Assembly: GCA_003144015.1 (NCBI GenBank)
Contig: QFWS01000002.1
Location: 601,272 to 665,271 of the forward strand
DNA length: 64,000 nucleotides
Direction of reading: 5' to 3'
Origin: Flavobacteriaceae bacterium LYZ1037
GTDB taxonomy: Bacteria > Bacteroidota > Bacteroidia > Flavobacteriales > Flavobacteriaceae
The notes under the pieces are model-generated. The model made no database searches. It saw nothing but the letters and a program-made list of their open reading frames with translations, and was not told where the DNA came from. A program made the position numbers and the translations under genes. Positions 46,553 through 54,637 of this stretch are shown piece by piece. Each line of letters begins with the position of its first letter. The first letter of the stretch is position 1.

Positions 46553-49042
46553 TTAAGGCTTCTCTGTATTTGTTTTCTCAAGTACTTTTGTATCACGATT
46601 TTTAACATACTTGTCAAACCAATTAATTTGTTCCCACAATACATGCTCGATCGATTCTTTTGCTCTGTAACCATGATCTTCAAATGGTAGCAAAACCAAT
46701 CTAGCAGTTCCTCCTGAGCCTCTTACTGCCTCATAAAACACTTCAGACTGAAAAGTCAGGGTTCCTGGATTTGAATCATCATTTCCATGGATAATTAAAA
46801 TAGGTTCATTGACCTTGTCGGCAAAGAATGTAGGAGAACAGTCAATATAAGACTGTGTTGCTTCAAAAAGTGAACGTCGTTCACCTTGAAACCCGTATGG
46901 TTGATTTGTTTTATTGTATGAACCACTTCGTGCAATTCCAGCAGCGAATAAATTAGAATGTGCTAACAAATTAGCAACCATCAAACCACCATGACTGTGA
47001 CCAATAATGCCAATTCTATCAGGATCTGCAATACCCATGTCTATAGCTTTTGTAACAGCAGCTTCTGCATCTGCTACTAATTGTGGAACAAACGTGTCAT
47101 AAACTGTTTCAGGATCACCAATCATTGGCATGGCAGTATTGTCTAATACAGCATAACCACGCATTAAAAAATATTTGTGAGATGGGCCGTATATTCTCAT
47201 AAACCGATTGGAGGACCCTCTAACTTGTCCAGCTGTTTTGCCACCAGAATATTCTAAAGGGTATGCATAAACAACGGTAGGCAATCTGGTTCCTTCGGTA
47301 TATCCAGGAGGTAAAAGCAATTGAAAACTTAATTCGACACCATCATTCCTTTGGTATTTTACAATCTTGTTTTCTATCTGTCGTAATTCAGGACTTGGAT
47401 CCTTAAATGTTGTAATAGGATGTTTTGTTATTGTTTTGGTACTTTCGCCAGCATCTGCAACAATGGTTTCTCCAAATGTTGCTAAATATAAATTAGGCAC
47501 TTCTGTAGTAGATTCAGAACTCATAATGAAAGTGTTAGAATCTGCAGCAAAGTCTATAAAATACTGATACTTGTCTTTTTCACTTCGGAATATTCTTTGG
47601 GTTTGTCCAGTTTCAATGTCTCGCTGGTCTACAAAAGGACGATCTCCATCTTCGCTCCCACCACTTCCACGGAAATAAATAGAACCATCTTCTACTTTAA
47701 ATACATATTTACCATTATCCAACTGTGTGAAAAGCGGATAACCTGGATCATTGTAACGATCGTTTTCATCTAGATCAAACCAAAGCTTGGAACTACCTTT
47801 ATTAACATCCAGCAGCCAGACATAACGCCATCTTTTCATGCGCTCTCTTTGGTAAACCATAAGCATTCCGTCTTTTTGTCCCCACATAGTCCCTTGTATA
47901 CGATGTTCTGCTTTAAATACTTCATTAGGTTTGTTATTAAATGGAGCTTCCCAACTCATAAGTCTGTCTCTGTATTCTACTTCTGCTACTGGATTCCCAC
48001 CATCTAATGCTTCTGTCCAAAACAAAGTATGTGGTGCTGTTGGTTGCCAAGAAACATTTCTTGGTCCAGTAATAACACCATGTATAGGGACTTCGTTAGC
48101 AATAGGTTGGTTGACTACAGTTTTTATTAATTTGCCTTTAAGATCCCATACTTCAGCATCATTTGCAAATCGCCACCATGCCACTTCATGCGACCAAGGT
48201 TTTTTTAATCTTTCTACCAACAAATATTTTCCATCTGGAGATACATCTGCAGACATGTAAGACGCCGATGGTCCAATAACTTGAGATTTTTTTGATTTTG
48301 TATCATAAATTACCAACTCACATTGTGTGTAATAACTAAATAGGTCATCATCATATGAAGTTTCAAGAAGGTTTCTAGCTTCGTAAGTTGATCGTGCAGA
48401 TGCACCTGCATCTTCAAGAATCATAGGTCCATTTGGAATCGATGGTTCTTTTGGAACAGCGCCACGATTGTTAATGTTTCTAATTAAAATTTGCTCTTGA
48501 TTTGGTAACCATTTTACGGCTTGATCCATGAGTGGATTAAGAATGATACCTGATACTTTTTCTACTCGACCACTAATATCACCTAGCCATAATTCAATTC
48601 GGTCTTCAAATCCTACAGACAAAGCAAAACGCTCACCATCAACTGTCCAGTCTGTTGAAATAACTTCAGCATCCTTTGGAATATTAATGGGTACTGTTTT
48701 ACCATCTTTTACTGTGATGATTCTAGGTGAAGTACCTCCGTGCCTACCATGGTAGTAATTGTTTTTTGGGTTTACACGGGTTCCGGCAAGCTTTAGCATA
48801 GGTCCAGCTAATTCTGATAAACTAGGGTAATAAATTGGATCTGTAAGAATCATATGTGTACTTGCAGGAGACGTGGATGTTCTAGGTAATTGTGGCGCAT
48901 AAAGAATTTTAAGAATGTCATCATCAGGAGACTTCCATGCATTGGAGTCTTCATCTGTATTTATTTCCTGTGCGAAGGATTCTTGGGTGTTTATTAAGCC
49001 AAAGAAAATGAGGAATGGTAGTATAAAAACTAATTTTTTCAT
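46553..49042 (-). CDS. Secreted prolyl-oligopeptidase-family (S9) serine peptidase
   Basis: 829 residues: signal peptide (SFAQEINTDE cleavage zone), an N-terminal beta-propeller of about 500 residues, and a C-terminal alpha/beta-hydrolase. The triad is S683 in GHSHGGLMV, D755 or D756 in IHGNDDSN, and H790 in FEDHGYRA. The presence of a long N-terminal YHGRHGGTSPR region is like the S9D glutamyl-endopeptidase branch known from plastids, so specificity may not be for proline. Probably periplasmic. It is transcribed alone, ending in a terminator before the YceI gene. Confidence 0.9.
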   Translation of the reverse strand: MKKLVFILPFLIFFGLINTQESFAQEINTDEDSNAWKSPDDDILKILYAPQLPRTSTSPASTHMILTDPIYYPSLSELAGPMLKLAGTRVNPKNNYYHGRHGGTSPRIITVKDGKTVPINIPKDAEVISTDWTVDGERFALSVGFEDRIELWLGDISGRVEKVSGIILNPLMDQAVKWLPNQEQILIRNINNRGAVPKEPSIPNGPMILEDAGASARSTYEARNLLETSYDDDLFSYYTQCELVIYDTKSKKSQVIGPSASYMSADVSPDGKYLLVERLKKPWSHEVAWWRFANDAEVWDLKGKLIKTVVNQPIANEVPIHGVITGPRNVSWQPTAPHTLFWTEALDGGNPVAEVEYRDRLMSWEAPFNNKPNEVFKAEHRIQGTMWGQKDGMLMVYQRERMKRWRYVWLLDVNKGSSKLWFDLDENDRYNDPGYPLFTQLDNGKYVFKVEDGSIYFRGSGGSEDGDRPFVDQRDIETGQTQRIFRSEKDKYQYFIDFAADSNTFIMSSESTTEVPNLYLATFGETIVADAGESTKTITKHPITTFKDPSPELRQIENKIVKYQRNDGVELSFQLLLPPGYTEGTRLPTVVYAYPLEYSGGKTAGQVRGSSNRFMRIYGPSHKYFLMRGYAVLDNTAMPMIGDPETVYDTFVPQLVADAEAAVTKAIDMGIADPDRIGIIGHSHGGLMVANLLAHSNLFAAGIARSGSYNKTNQPYGFQGERRSLFEATQSYIDCSPTFFADKVNEPILIIHGNDDSNPGTLTFQSEVFYEAVRGSGGTARLVLLPFEDHGYRAKESIEHVLWEQINWFDKYVKNRDTKVLEKTNTEKP

Positions 49043-49209
49043 ATTTAAGGTTTAAGTGTTTGTTGTTAGTTAAAATATATAAGCACTAATATACTGATTA
49101 TCACTTAAATTGTTCTAGGTGTTGTTGCTTTATTCTTGTAATGAATAAGAAATAAAGTGGATAAAATGTGACAATTTTTATATTAACATCTACTATCAAT
49201 CAAAACAAA

Positions 49210-49237
49210 AAAGGATTTACAGTTAAGTAAATCCTTT
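49210..49237 (-). terminator. Terminator after lysS
   Basis: AAAGGATTTAC (49210-49220) pairs with GTAAATCCTTT (49227-49237) around a six-base loop; T run on the minus strand (from A's at 49207-49212). Confidence 0.85.
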
Positions 49238-49267
49238 ATTAAATATTGTATGATTTTATATTAGAGT

Positions 49268-50968
49268 CTATTTATTCATTATTTCCACAAACAAACCTTC
49301 TTCAGTTTTTTCTACTTTAGCAACTTTGTTTTTTGTTAAGTCTTTAATGGCTTTGTCCCATTTTTTATTAGATAAACCAGATTTAATTTTTAAATCGTTT
49401 AATTCTAATTTTTCAACTTTATTTAAAATTTCTAAAACAGCTTTGGCATCTTCACTAATAGCCAATGGTTTTTTCTCTGGTCTCATTTGAGGGAAAAACA
49501 ACACTTCTTGAATAGATTGATTGTTAGTTAAAAACATAACGAGTCTATCCATTCCAATTCCCATTCCAGAAGTTGGAGGCATTCCATATTCTAAAGCACG
49601 AAGAAAATCGTGATCAATAAACTCGGTTGCTTCATCATCTCCTTTGGCTGCTAGTTTTAATTGGTGTTCAAACCGTTCGCGTTGATCTAAAGGATCGTTC
49701 AATTCAGAATAGGCATTAGCTATTTCTTTTCCACAAACCATTAGTTCAAAACGTTCAGTTAATTCTGGATTCTCTCTGTGTTCTTTACATAACGGACTCA
49801 TCTCTTTAGGATAATCTGTAATAAAGGTTGGCTGGATATAGTTGCCTTCACATTTTTCTCCAAAGATTTCATCAATCAACTTGCCTTTACCCATAGTGTC
49901 ATCTACTTCAATCCCAAGGTCTTTTGCAGCTTGCCTTATTTCGGTTTCACTTTTACCAGTGATATCAAAACCTGTAAAATGTTTGATAGAATCTGCCATG
50001 GTTACTCGAGCATAAGGTGCTTTAAAGTCAATCTCATGTTTGCCAAAAGTAGCTTTAGTGGTTCCGTTTACAGCCATAGCACAATGTTCTAAAAGTTGTT
50101 CGCAGAAGTCCATCATCCAGTTGTAATCCTTATAAGCTACGTAAATTTCCATGGCCGTAAACTCTGGGTTATGAGTTTTGTCCATGCCTTCGTTTCGGAA
50201 GTTTTTAGAAAACTCATAAACACCTTCAAAACCACCAACTATTAAACGTTTTAAATATAATTCGTTGGCAATTCTCATATATAAAGGAATATCCAAACTG
50301 TTGTGATGTGTTATAAAAGGTCTGGCTGCTGCACCACCTGGAATGGGTTGTAAAACAGGTGTTTCAACTTCAAAATAGCCAGCATTATTAAAAAAACTAC
50401 GCATGGCTGTATAAAGTTTGGTACGCTTTATAAAAATCTCTTTCACATGAGGATTCACTACTAAATCTGCATAACGTTGTCTGTAACGTAATTCTGGATC
50501 TGTAAAAGCATCATGGACATTACCTTCGGAATCTGTTCTAGGTAAGGGTAAAGGTCTAAGGGCTTTACTTAAAATAACAAAGTCTTTTACCTTAACGGTT
50601 TTTTCTCCTACTTTAGTAGTGAATAATTCTCCCTCAACACCAATAAAATCTCCTATATCTAGAAGTTTTTTATAAACAGTATTGTATTTTGTTTTGTCAT
50701 CTCCAGAACAGATTTCATCTCTATTAAAATACACTTGAATTCTACCTTCGCTATCTTGAAGTTCAGCAAAACTAGCATTACCTTGAATTCTACGAGACAT
50801 TAAACGTCCAGCTACAATCACTTTCTTGCCTTCAGAAAAATCCTGTTTCACCTGTTTTGATGTGTGGTTGTAAGGAAATAAATCTGCTGGATATGGATTG
50901 ATACCTAATTCGCGTAATTTTGACAGTTTGTCTCTGCGTACTAATTCTTGTTCTGATAATTGCGACAT
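49268..50968 (-). CDS. lysS: Lysyl-tRNA synthetase, class II
   Basis: 566 residues. An OB-fold anticodon-binding domain (KVIVAGRLMSRRIQGNASFA) and a class II core: motif 1 around RTKLYTAMRSFFNNAGYFEV, motif 2 FSKNFRNEGMDKTHNPEFT, motif 3 GMGIGMDRLVMFLTN. About 65 residues follow motif 3 (KAVLEILNKVEKLELNDLKI...), an extension absent from E. coli LysS but usual in Bacteroidota. It may be a small winged-helix-like domain (inference). Terminator and promoter both visible. Confidence 0.96.
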   Translation of the reverse strand: MSQLSEQELVRRDKLSKLRELGINPYPADLFPYNHTSKQVKQDFSEGKKVIVAGRLMSRRIQGNASFAELQDSEGRIQVYFNRDEICSGDDKTKYNTVYKKLLDIGDFIGVEGELFTTKVGEKTVKVKDFVILSKALRPLPLPRTDSEGNVHDAFTDPELRYRQRYADLVVNPHVKEIFIKRTKLYTAMRSFFNNAGYFEVETPVLQPIPGGAAARPFITHHNSLDIPLYMRIANELYLKRLIVGGFEGVYEFSKNFRNEGMDKTHNPEFTAMEIYVAYKDYNWMMDFCEQLLEHCAMAVNGTTKATFGKHEIDFKAPYARVTMADSIKHFTGFDITGKSETEIRQAAKDLGIEVDDTMGKGKLIDEIFGEKCEGNYIQPTFITDYPKEMSPLCKEHRENPELTERFELMVCGKEIANAYSELNDPLDQRERFEHQLKLAAKGDDEATEFIDHDFLRALEYGMPPTSGMGIGMDRLVMFLTNNQSIQEVLFFPQMRPEKKPLAISEDAKAVLEILNKVEKLELNDLKIKSGLSNKKWDKAIKDLTKNKVAKVEKTEEGLFVEIMNK

Positions 50969-50997
50969 ATATATGGAGTTGTAATTTTTTGAAGCTA

Positions 50998-51028
50998 CAA
51001 AGATAATTACTATTAGTTAGGATATCAA
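50998..51028 (-). promoter_or_regulatory. lysS promoter
   Basis: On the minus strand TTG (51028-51026), a 20-base spacer and TATCTTTG (51005-50998), a full match to the consensus; 29 bases before the lysS ATG. Confidence 0.75.
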
Positions 51029-51037
51029 TTTATTATA

Positions 51038-51068
51038 TTGGAAAATATTCTTGTAACAAATAGGTTTG
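51038..51068 (+). promoter_or_regulatory. Promoter of the YqaE-like gene
   Basis: TTG (51038-51040), a 20-base spacer, TAGGTTTG (51061-51068). It is back to back with the lysS promoter, the two -33 elements being 9 bases apart. Confidence 0.7.
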
Positions 51069-51110
51069 TTTTTGTACTAATAAGTATATTCATCAATTAA
51101 AAATAATCAC

Positions 51111-51269
51111 ATGAGTTTTTGGCGTGTTTTACTTTCCATTTTTTGTCCACCTTTAGCAGTAATAGATAAAGGTTGTGGCTCGATAATAATTGTTTTTTTA
51201 CTTTGGCTTTGTGGCTGGGTTCCAGGAGTTATTGCAGCTTTAGTAATATTGAATAATCCGAAGTCTTAA
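51111..51269 (+). CDS. YqaE/Pmp3-family small membrane protein
   Basis: A 52-residue frame, ATG 51111 to TAA 51267-51269: MSFWRVLLSIFCPPLAVIDK then GCGSIIIVFLLWLCGWVPGV and IAALVILNNPKS. Two hydrophobic helices with the CPPLAV and GWVPGVIAAL patterns match the Pmp3/YqaE family, small inner-membrane proteins linked in yeast and plants to membrane potential and salt or cold stress. The bacterial role is poorly known. It has its own promoter and lies just ahead of a lipoprotein gene with a second promoter. Confidence 0.88.
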   Translation: MSFWRVLLSIFCPPLAVIDKGCGSIIIVFLLWLCGWVPGVIAALVILNNPKS

Positions 51270-51275
51270 AAATTG

Positions 51276-51283
51276 TATCTTTG
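51276..51283 (+). promoter_or_regulatory. -7 box TATCTTTG upstream of the 264-aa lipoprotein
   Basis: Exact TAnnTTTG match, 33 bases before the ATG at 51316. A TTG lies 24 bases upstream, slightly beyond the usual spacing. Confidence 0.55.
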
Positions 51284-51315
51284 TATTCTTAAACAACTTT
51301 CTTAAAAGAATACTT

Positions 51316-52110
51316 ATGTCTCGTTTTTTTGTTTTACTTGTGGGTCTTTTAGCGTTTGCATTAACAGGCTGTAATTTTACTGAAGAGATTACATTTCAAC
51401 CAGATGGATCTGGAGAATTTATCATGAATTACGACTTGAGTGAAGTTATGAAAACCCTCGAAAAAATGGGTGGAGATAAAGAAGGAAATGAAAATGATAA
51501 GAAAGAAAAGATAGATAGTATTGTGTATTTTAAAGATATCTTGGCTGAAAAATCAGACAGTATTTCTAAATTATCTCAAATAGAACAAGATAAATTACAA
51601 TCACTTGAAACCATAGTCATGAGGATTAAAATGGATGAAGCAACTGGTAGTTTTGATTTTGGTTTTGGTTCAACATTTAAAAACCTTGATGAGTTACCCG
51701 ATGTTTTAGAGAAAATTGAACAAGCAAAAGAATTTAACTCAAAAGATGATGCTCAGTTTTCCAAAATGGAACAAAGTGCTGTAGCAAAATCTGCCAAGAA
51801 CCTGTTGGAATATGTCGATTTTTCCTATGATGGAAAAACATTTTCTAGGGCCCTAAGTGAAAATTACAAACCTTCGTCAGAAGATATAGAGGCATTAAAT
51901 ACCGAGATTAGCCAAATGGGAGAATCTAAGGATACTTTTGAAGGAATGACTTATACCTTGATTTATCATTTTCCTAAAACCATTAAATCGGTTTCAAATA
52001 CTAAGGCAGAAATTAGTAACGATAAGAAAACAGTGACACTTAAAATGAATTTTTTAGAAATGATAAAATCTCCAGAAAATGCCACATTAAATGTTATTTT
52101 AAATGATTAA
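51316..52110 (+). CDS. Lipoprotein of unknown function
   Basis: 264 residues with a lipoprotein signal (FALTGC, cysteine 19). After it comes FTEEITFQPDGSGEFIMNYD, a pattern I recall from Bacteroidota lipoproteins of unknown role. The middle (about 50-140) is acidic and helical, probably coiled coil; the C-terminal part has a beta-rich ending (TYTLIYHFPKTIKSVSNTKA). No catalytic residues. It precedes lipB by 13 bases and may be co-transcribed with it. Confidence 0.72.
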   Translation: MSRFFVLLVGLLAFALTGCNFTEEITFQPDGSGEFIMNYDLSEVMKTLEKMGGDKEGNENDKKEKIDSIVYFKDILAEKSDSISKLSQIEQDKLQSLETIVMRIKMDEATGSFDFGFGSTFKNLDELPDVLEKIEQAKEFNSKDDAQFSKMEQSAVAKSAKNLLEYVDFSYDGKTFSRALSENYKPSSEDIEALNTEISQMGESKDTFEGMTYTLIYHFPKTIKSVSNTKAEISNDKKTVTLKMNFLEMIKSPENATLNVILND

Positions 52111-52117
52111 ATAAAAG

Positions 52118-52840
52118 TTGATTTTGAATAAAACAATTAAAATACAAGAATTAGGATTAAAAGATTATAAAGATTCTTGGGACTACCAAGAATCGTTATT
52201 TAAAAGTATTGTAGATACTAAAATAAAGAACAGACGAGAAGATGCTAATCTAGATACACAAAATTATTTTTTGTTTGTAGAACATCCTCACGTTTATACA
52301 CTTGGAAAAAGTGGTGATATGACTAATTTACTTATAAACGAAGAGCAACTAAAAGCCAAAGGCGCTAGTTTTTATAAAGTGAATAGAGGAGGAGATATTA
52401 CCTATCACGGTCCAGGACAGATAGTTGGTTATCCAATTTTAGATTTAGAAAACTTTTTTACAGATATCCATAAGTACCTACGTTTATTAGAAGAAATGAT
52501 TATTCTTACCTTAGCTGAATACGGCCTTAAAGCCGAGCGTAGTAAAGGAGAAACAGGTGTTTGGCTAGATGTAGGAACACCCTTTGCTAGAAAAATTTGT
52601 GCAATGGGAGTTCGTGCTAGTCGTTGGGTTACCATGCATGGCTTTGCTTTAAATGTAAATGCTAATTTAGGTTATTTTGATAATATGATTCCGTGTGGAA
52701 TTCGTGGGAAAGCCGTAACGTCTTTACATGTAGAACTTGGAAAAAAAGAAGTAGATGAAGCTGAAGTGAAGCATAAATTATTGAAGCATTTTGCTGTTTT
52801 GTTTGAAGCTGAAATTGTAAAACAAGAAGCAACTGTTTAA
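52118..52840 (+). CDS. lipB: Octanoyl-[acyl-carrier-protein]:protein N-octanoyltransferase
   Basis: 240 residues. The family motifs are FVEHPHVYTLGKSGD, NRGGDITYHGPGQIVGYP, and the catalytic Lys159 and Cys193 (FARKICAMGVRAS; IPCGIRGKAVTSL). LipB attaches octanoate from ACP to lipoyl domains, the first step of lipoate synthesis. No ATG exists at the start: translation must begin at TTG 52118 or TTG 52124. The latter gives MNKTIKIQELGLKDY, which looks like the family start. Convergent with the next gene, with stops touching. Confidence 0.93.
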   Translation: MILNKTIKIQELGLKDYKDSWDYQESLFKSIVDTKIKNRREDANLDTQNYFLFVEHPHVYTLGKSGDMTNLLINEEQLKAKGASFYKVNRGGDITYHGPGQIVGYPILDLENFFTDIHKYLRLLEEMIILTLAEYGLKAERSKGETGVWLDVGTPFARKICAMGVRASRWVTMHGFALNVNANLGYFDNMIPCGIRGKAVTSLHVELGKKEVDEAEVKHKLLKHFAVLFEAEIVKQEATV

Positions 52841-54496
52841 CTATCTAATTTTATTTCTTTTAAATATCACATTTAAAGTACGCCCACTATAAATACTTAA
52901 TTCAGATACCTCACCTTTTTTATTACGGTTAAATTTTACATACATGCCATAATCTGTTGCAAAAAAATCTTTTGAGATAGGTTTTAAAAAGATGTCTTCA
53001 TTCCAACGATGTTGAACAACTAACTGATTATTTACAACCTGAATATGATATAGGGTTTCTAATTCATCACTCCAATAGTCACCTTCAAAATTAGTTAACT
53101 GTTCTGGGTTTGGGACCCAAGATTCTACACGTTCGAAAATGTCTTTAGAATTGGTTTTTAAAGCCGTTAATTGAGTTTTTCCGCTAGGAAGAGTATCAAT
53201 TATAATTTGCTCGTCACTACCATTTATTTGAAAAGTGTTAGACTTAACAGGAATTAGTTTTGTTCTGCCATTTATGGAAAGTGTATCTTCAATCAAGGTT
53301 AAATTAATAGTTTGGTTTAGGGTAGATGCTAAATAAAGTCCAGTTAATTGTTCTAACTTTTCTTTTTCGATGGTGATTCCTTTATATTTATAATCAGTGT
53401 CGATGATGAATTCTTCTAACAAAAGATCAGCAATTTTAGTAGTTGAAATGATACCTTTTCCACCAAAATTTGAAACAGTAAAAATACCTGTATCTTGATT
53501 TGGATAATAACTTAATTGCGTAATAAAAGCTTCATGTCCACCTGTATGTCTATATCTTTTTAATCCACGATAGGATCCAACATTAATGCCCAAAGCATAT
53601 CCTGAATTAATACCATTATTTAAGACAAATGGTTCAAGAAATAAATTATTAACAGCATCTCCACCAAGCATTGACTTACTATAATTAGTTATCCATTTTG
53701 TAATATCTTGAACACTCGTATTAACATCAGCAGCACCAAAAATAGCACGATTACTTTTTTCATTTGTGTAACCTTTATCTTCACTATAGGAGTAAGATTC
53801 AGCCGCATTAATCATGACCTCCCCAACATAAGTTTCTATTTGTGTGTCCTTCATATCTAAAGGCTTCAGAATGTTTAATTTCACCCATTCTGCTGCAGAT
53901 ACGCCAACTGCTTTCTCAAAAACTTCAGCTAAGATTACCCAAGCAGTGCTATTGTATGTATAGCTAGAACCAGGTTCGAATTCTAGTTCTGGTTGCTTTC
54001 TAACTACTTCCAAGCATTCTTCCCTAGAAAGCCGATCTACCCCAATGTCTCTACCAGAAAGACCAGACATCGTGTAAGCTTCTCGATAACCACTGGTATG
54101 TGAGAGTAGGTGTTTTATGGTCACTTGTTGGTCAAATTCTGGCCAATCTTCAAGATATTTACTAACTGGATCGTTTATGTTTATTTTCCCTTCAATTTGT
54201 ATCATGGCAAATGCATAACCAAGAAATTGCTTGCTTACCGAACCAATATTGTACAGCATTTTCGAATCGTTAGGAATATGATAAGACATATTTGCTAATC
54301 CATAACCTTTACTGAAAATGAGTTTTCCATTCTGAACAATCCCAATTACTAATCCTGGAGTGGTGTCGTTAACTGTTTTTGGAATCAAAGCATCGATTTT
54401 AGATTCTATATGGTTGAGATCGATAACTTGCCCTTGAATGGTTGGAGAGTAAATATATCCAATGCTAAATAAAACAAATAAATAAACATACTTCAT
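52841..54496 (-). CDS. Beta-lactamase-like serine hydrolase (class C/EstB family)
   Basis: 551 residues with a signal peptide. The beta-lactamase-related domain shows the SxxK motif at S86-V-S-K89, a Tyr in YTYNSTAW (Y181), and HTG in RHTGGHEAFI. The classic Y-x-N is Y-N-S here. The last 170 residues form a beta-rich C-terminal domain (LTGLYLASTLNQTINLTLIE onward) seen in D-peptidase and esterase relatives. Such proteins act as esterases or D-amino-acid peptidases in the periplasm; actual beta-lactam resistance is unlikely. Stop codon abuts the lipB stop. Confidence 0.82.
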   Translation of the reverse strand: MKYVYLFVLFSIGYIYSPTIQGQVIDLNHIESKIDALIPKTVNDTTPGLVIGIVQNGKLIFSKGYGLANMSYHIPNDSKMLYNIGSVSKQFLGYAFAMIQIEGKININDPVSKYLEDWPEFDQQVTIKHLLSHTSGYREAYTMSGLSGRDIGVDRLSREECLEVVRKQPELEFEPGSSYTYNSTAWVILAEVFEKAVGVSAAEWVKLNILKPLDMKDTQIETYVGEVMINAAESYSYSEDKGYTNEKSNRAIFGAADVNTSVQDITKWITNYSKSMLGGDAVNNLFLEPFVLNNGINSGYALGINVGSYRGLKRYRHTGGHEAFITQLSYYPNQDTGIFTVSNFGGKGIISTTKIADLLLEEFIIDTDYKYKGITIEKEKLEQLTGLYLASTLNQTINLTLIEDTLSINGRTKLIPVKSNTFQINGSDEQIIIDTLPSGKTQLTALKTNSKDIFERVESWVPNPEQLTNFEGDYWSDELETLYHIQVVNNQLVVQHRWNEDIFLKPISKDFFATDYGMYVKFNRNKKGEVSELSIYSGRTLNVIFKRNKIR

Positions 54497-54607
54497 ACTA
54501 GTTGGTTGTTAGTTAAGGTGTCAGTGGATTAGAATGCAGGGTAAATTTGGAGGTAGAGTTAAAGGTATGAAATATCTACTGTATTAAAGTTATCTACAAT
54601 TATTATT

Positions 54608-54626
54608 AAAAAGCAAATGCTTTTTT
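54608..54626 (-). terminator. Short hairpin after the FAD oxidoreductase gene
   Basis: AAAAAGC (54608-54614) pairs with GCTTTTT (54619-54625), loop AAAT. Weak but in the expected place, 12 bases after the stop. Confidence 0.5.
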
Positions 54627-54637
54627 AAAGGAGATAA

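Noticed and set aside
47931..48260. 109-codon plus-strand frame inside the S9 peptidase gene
   Set aside because: Opposite to an intact gene with a complete catalytic triad; not a separate gene.
52841..54496. Idea that this gene is an antibiotic-resistance beta-lactamase
   Set aside because: It has the SxxK fold but a long extra C-terminal domain and a changed Y-x-N motif, which fit esterase/D-peptidase relatives.
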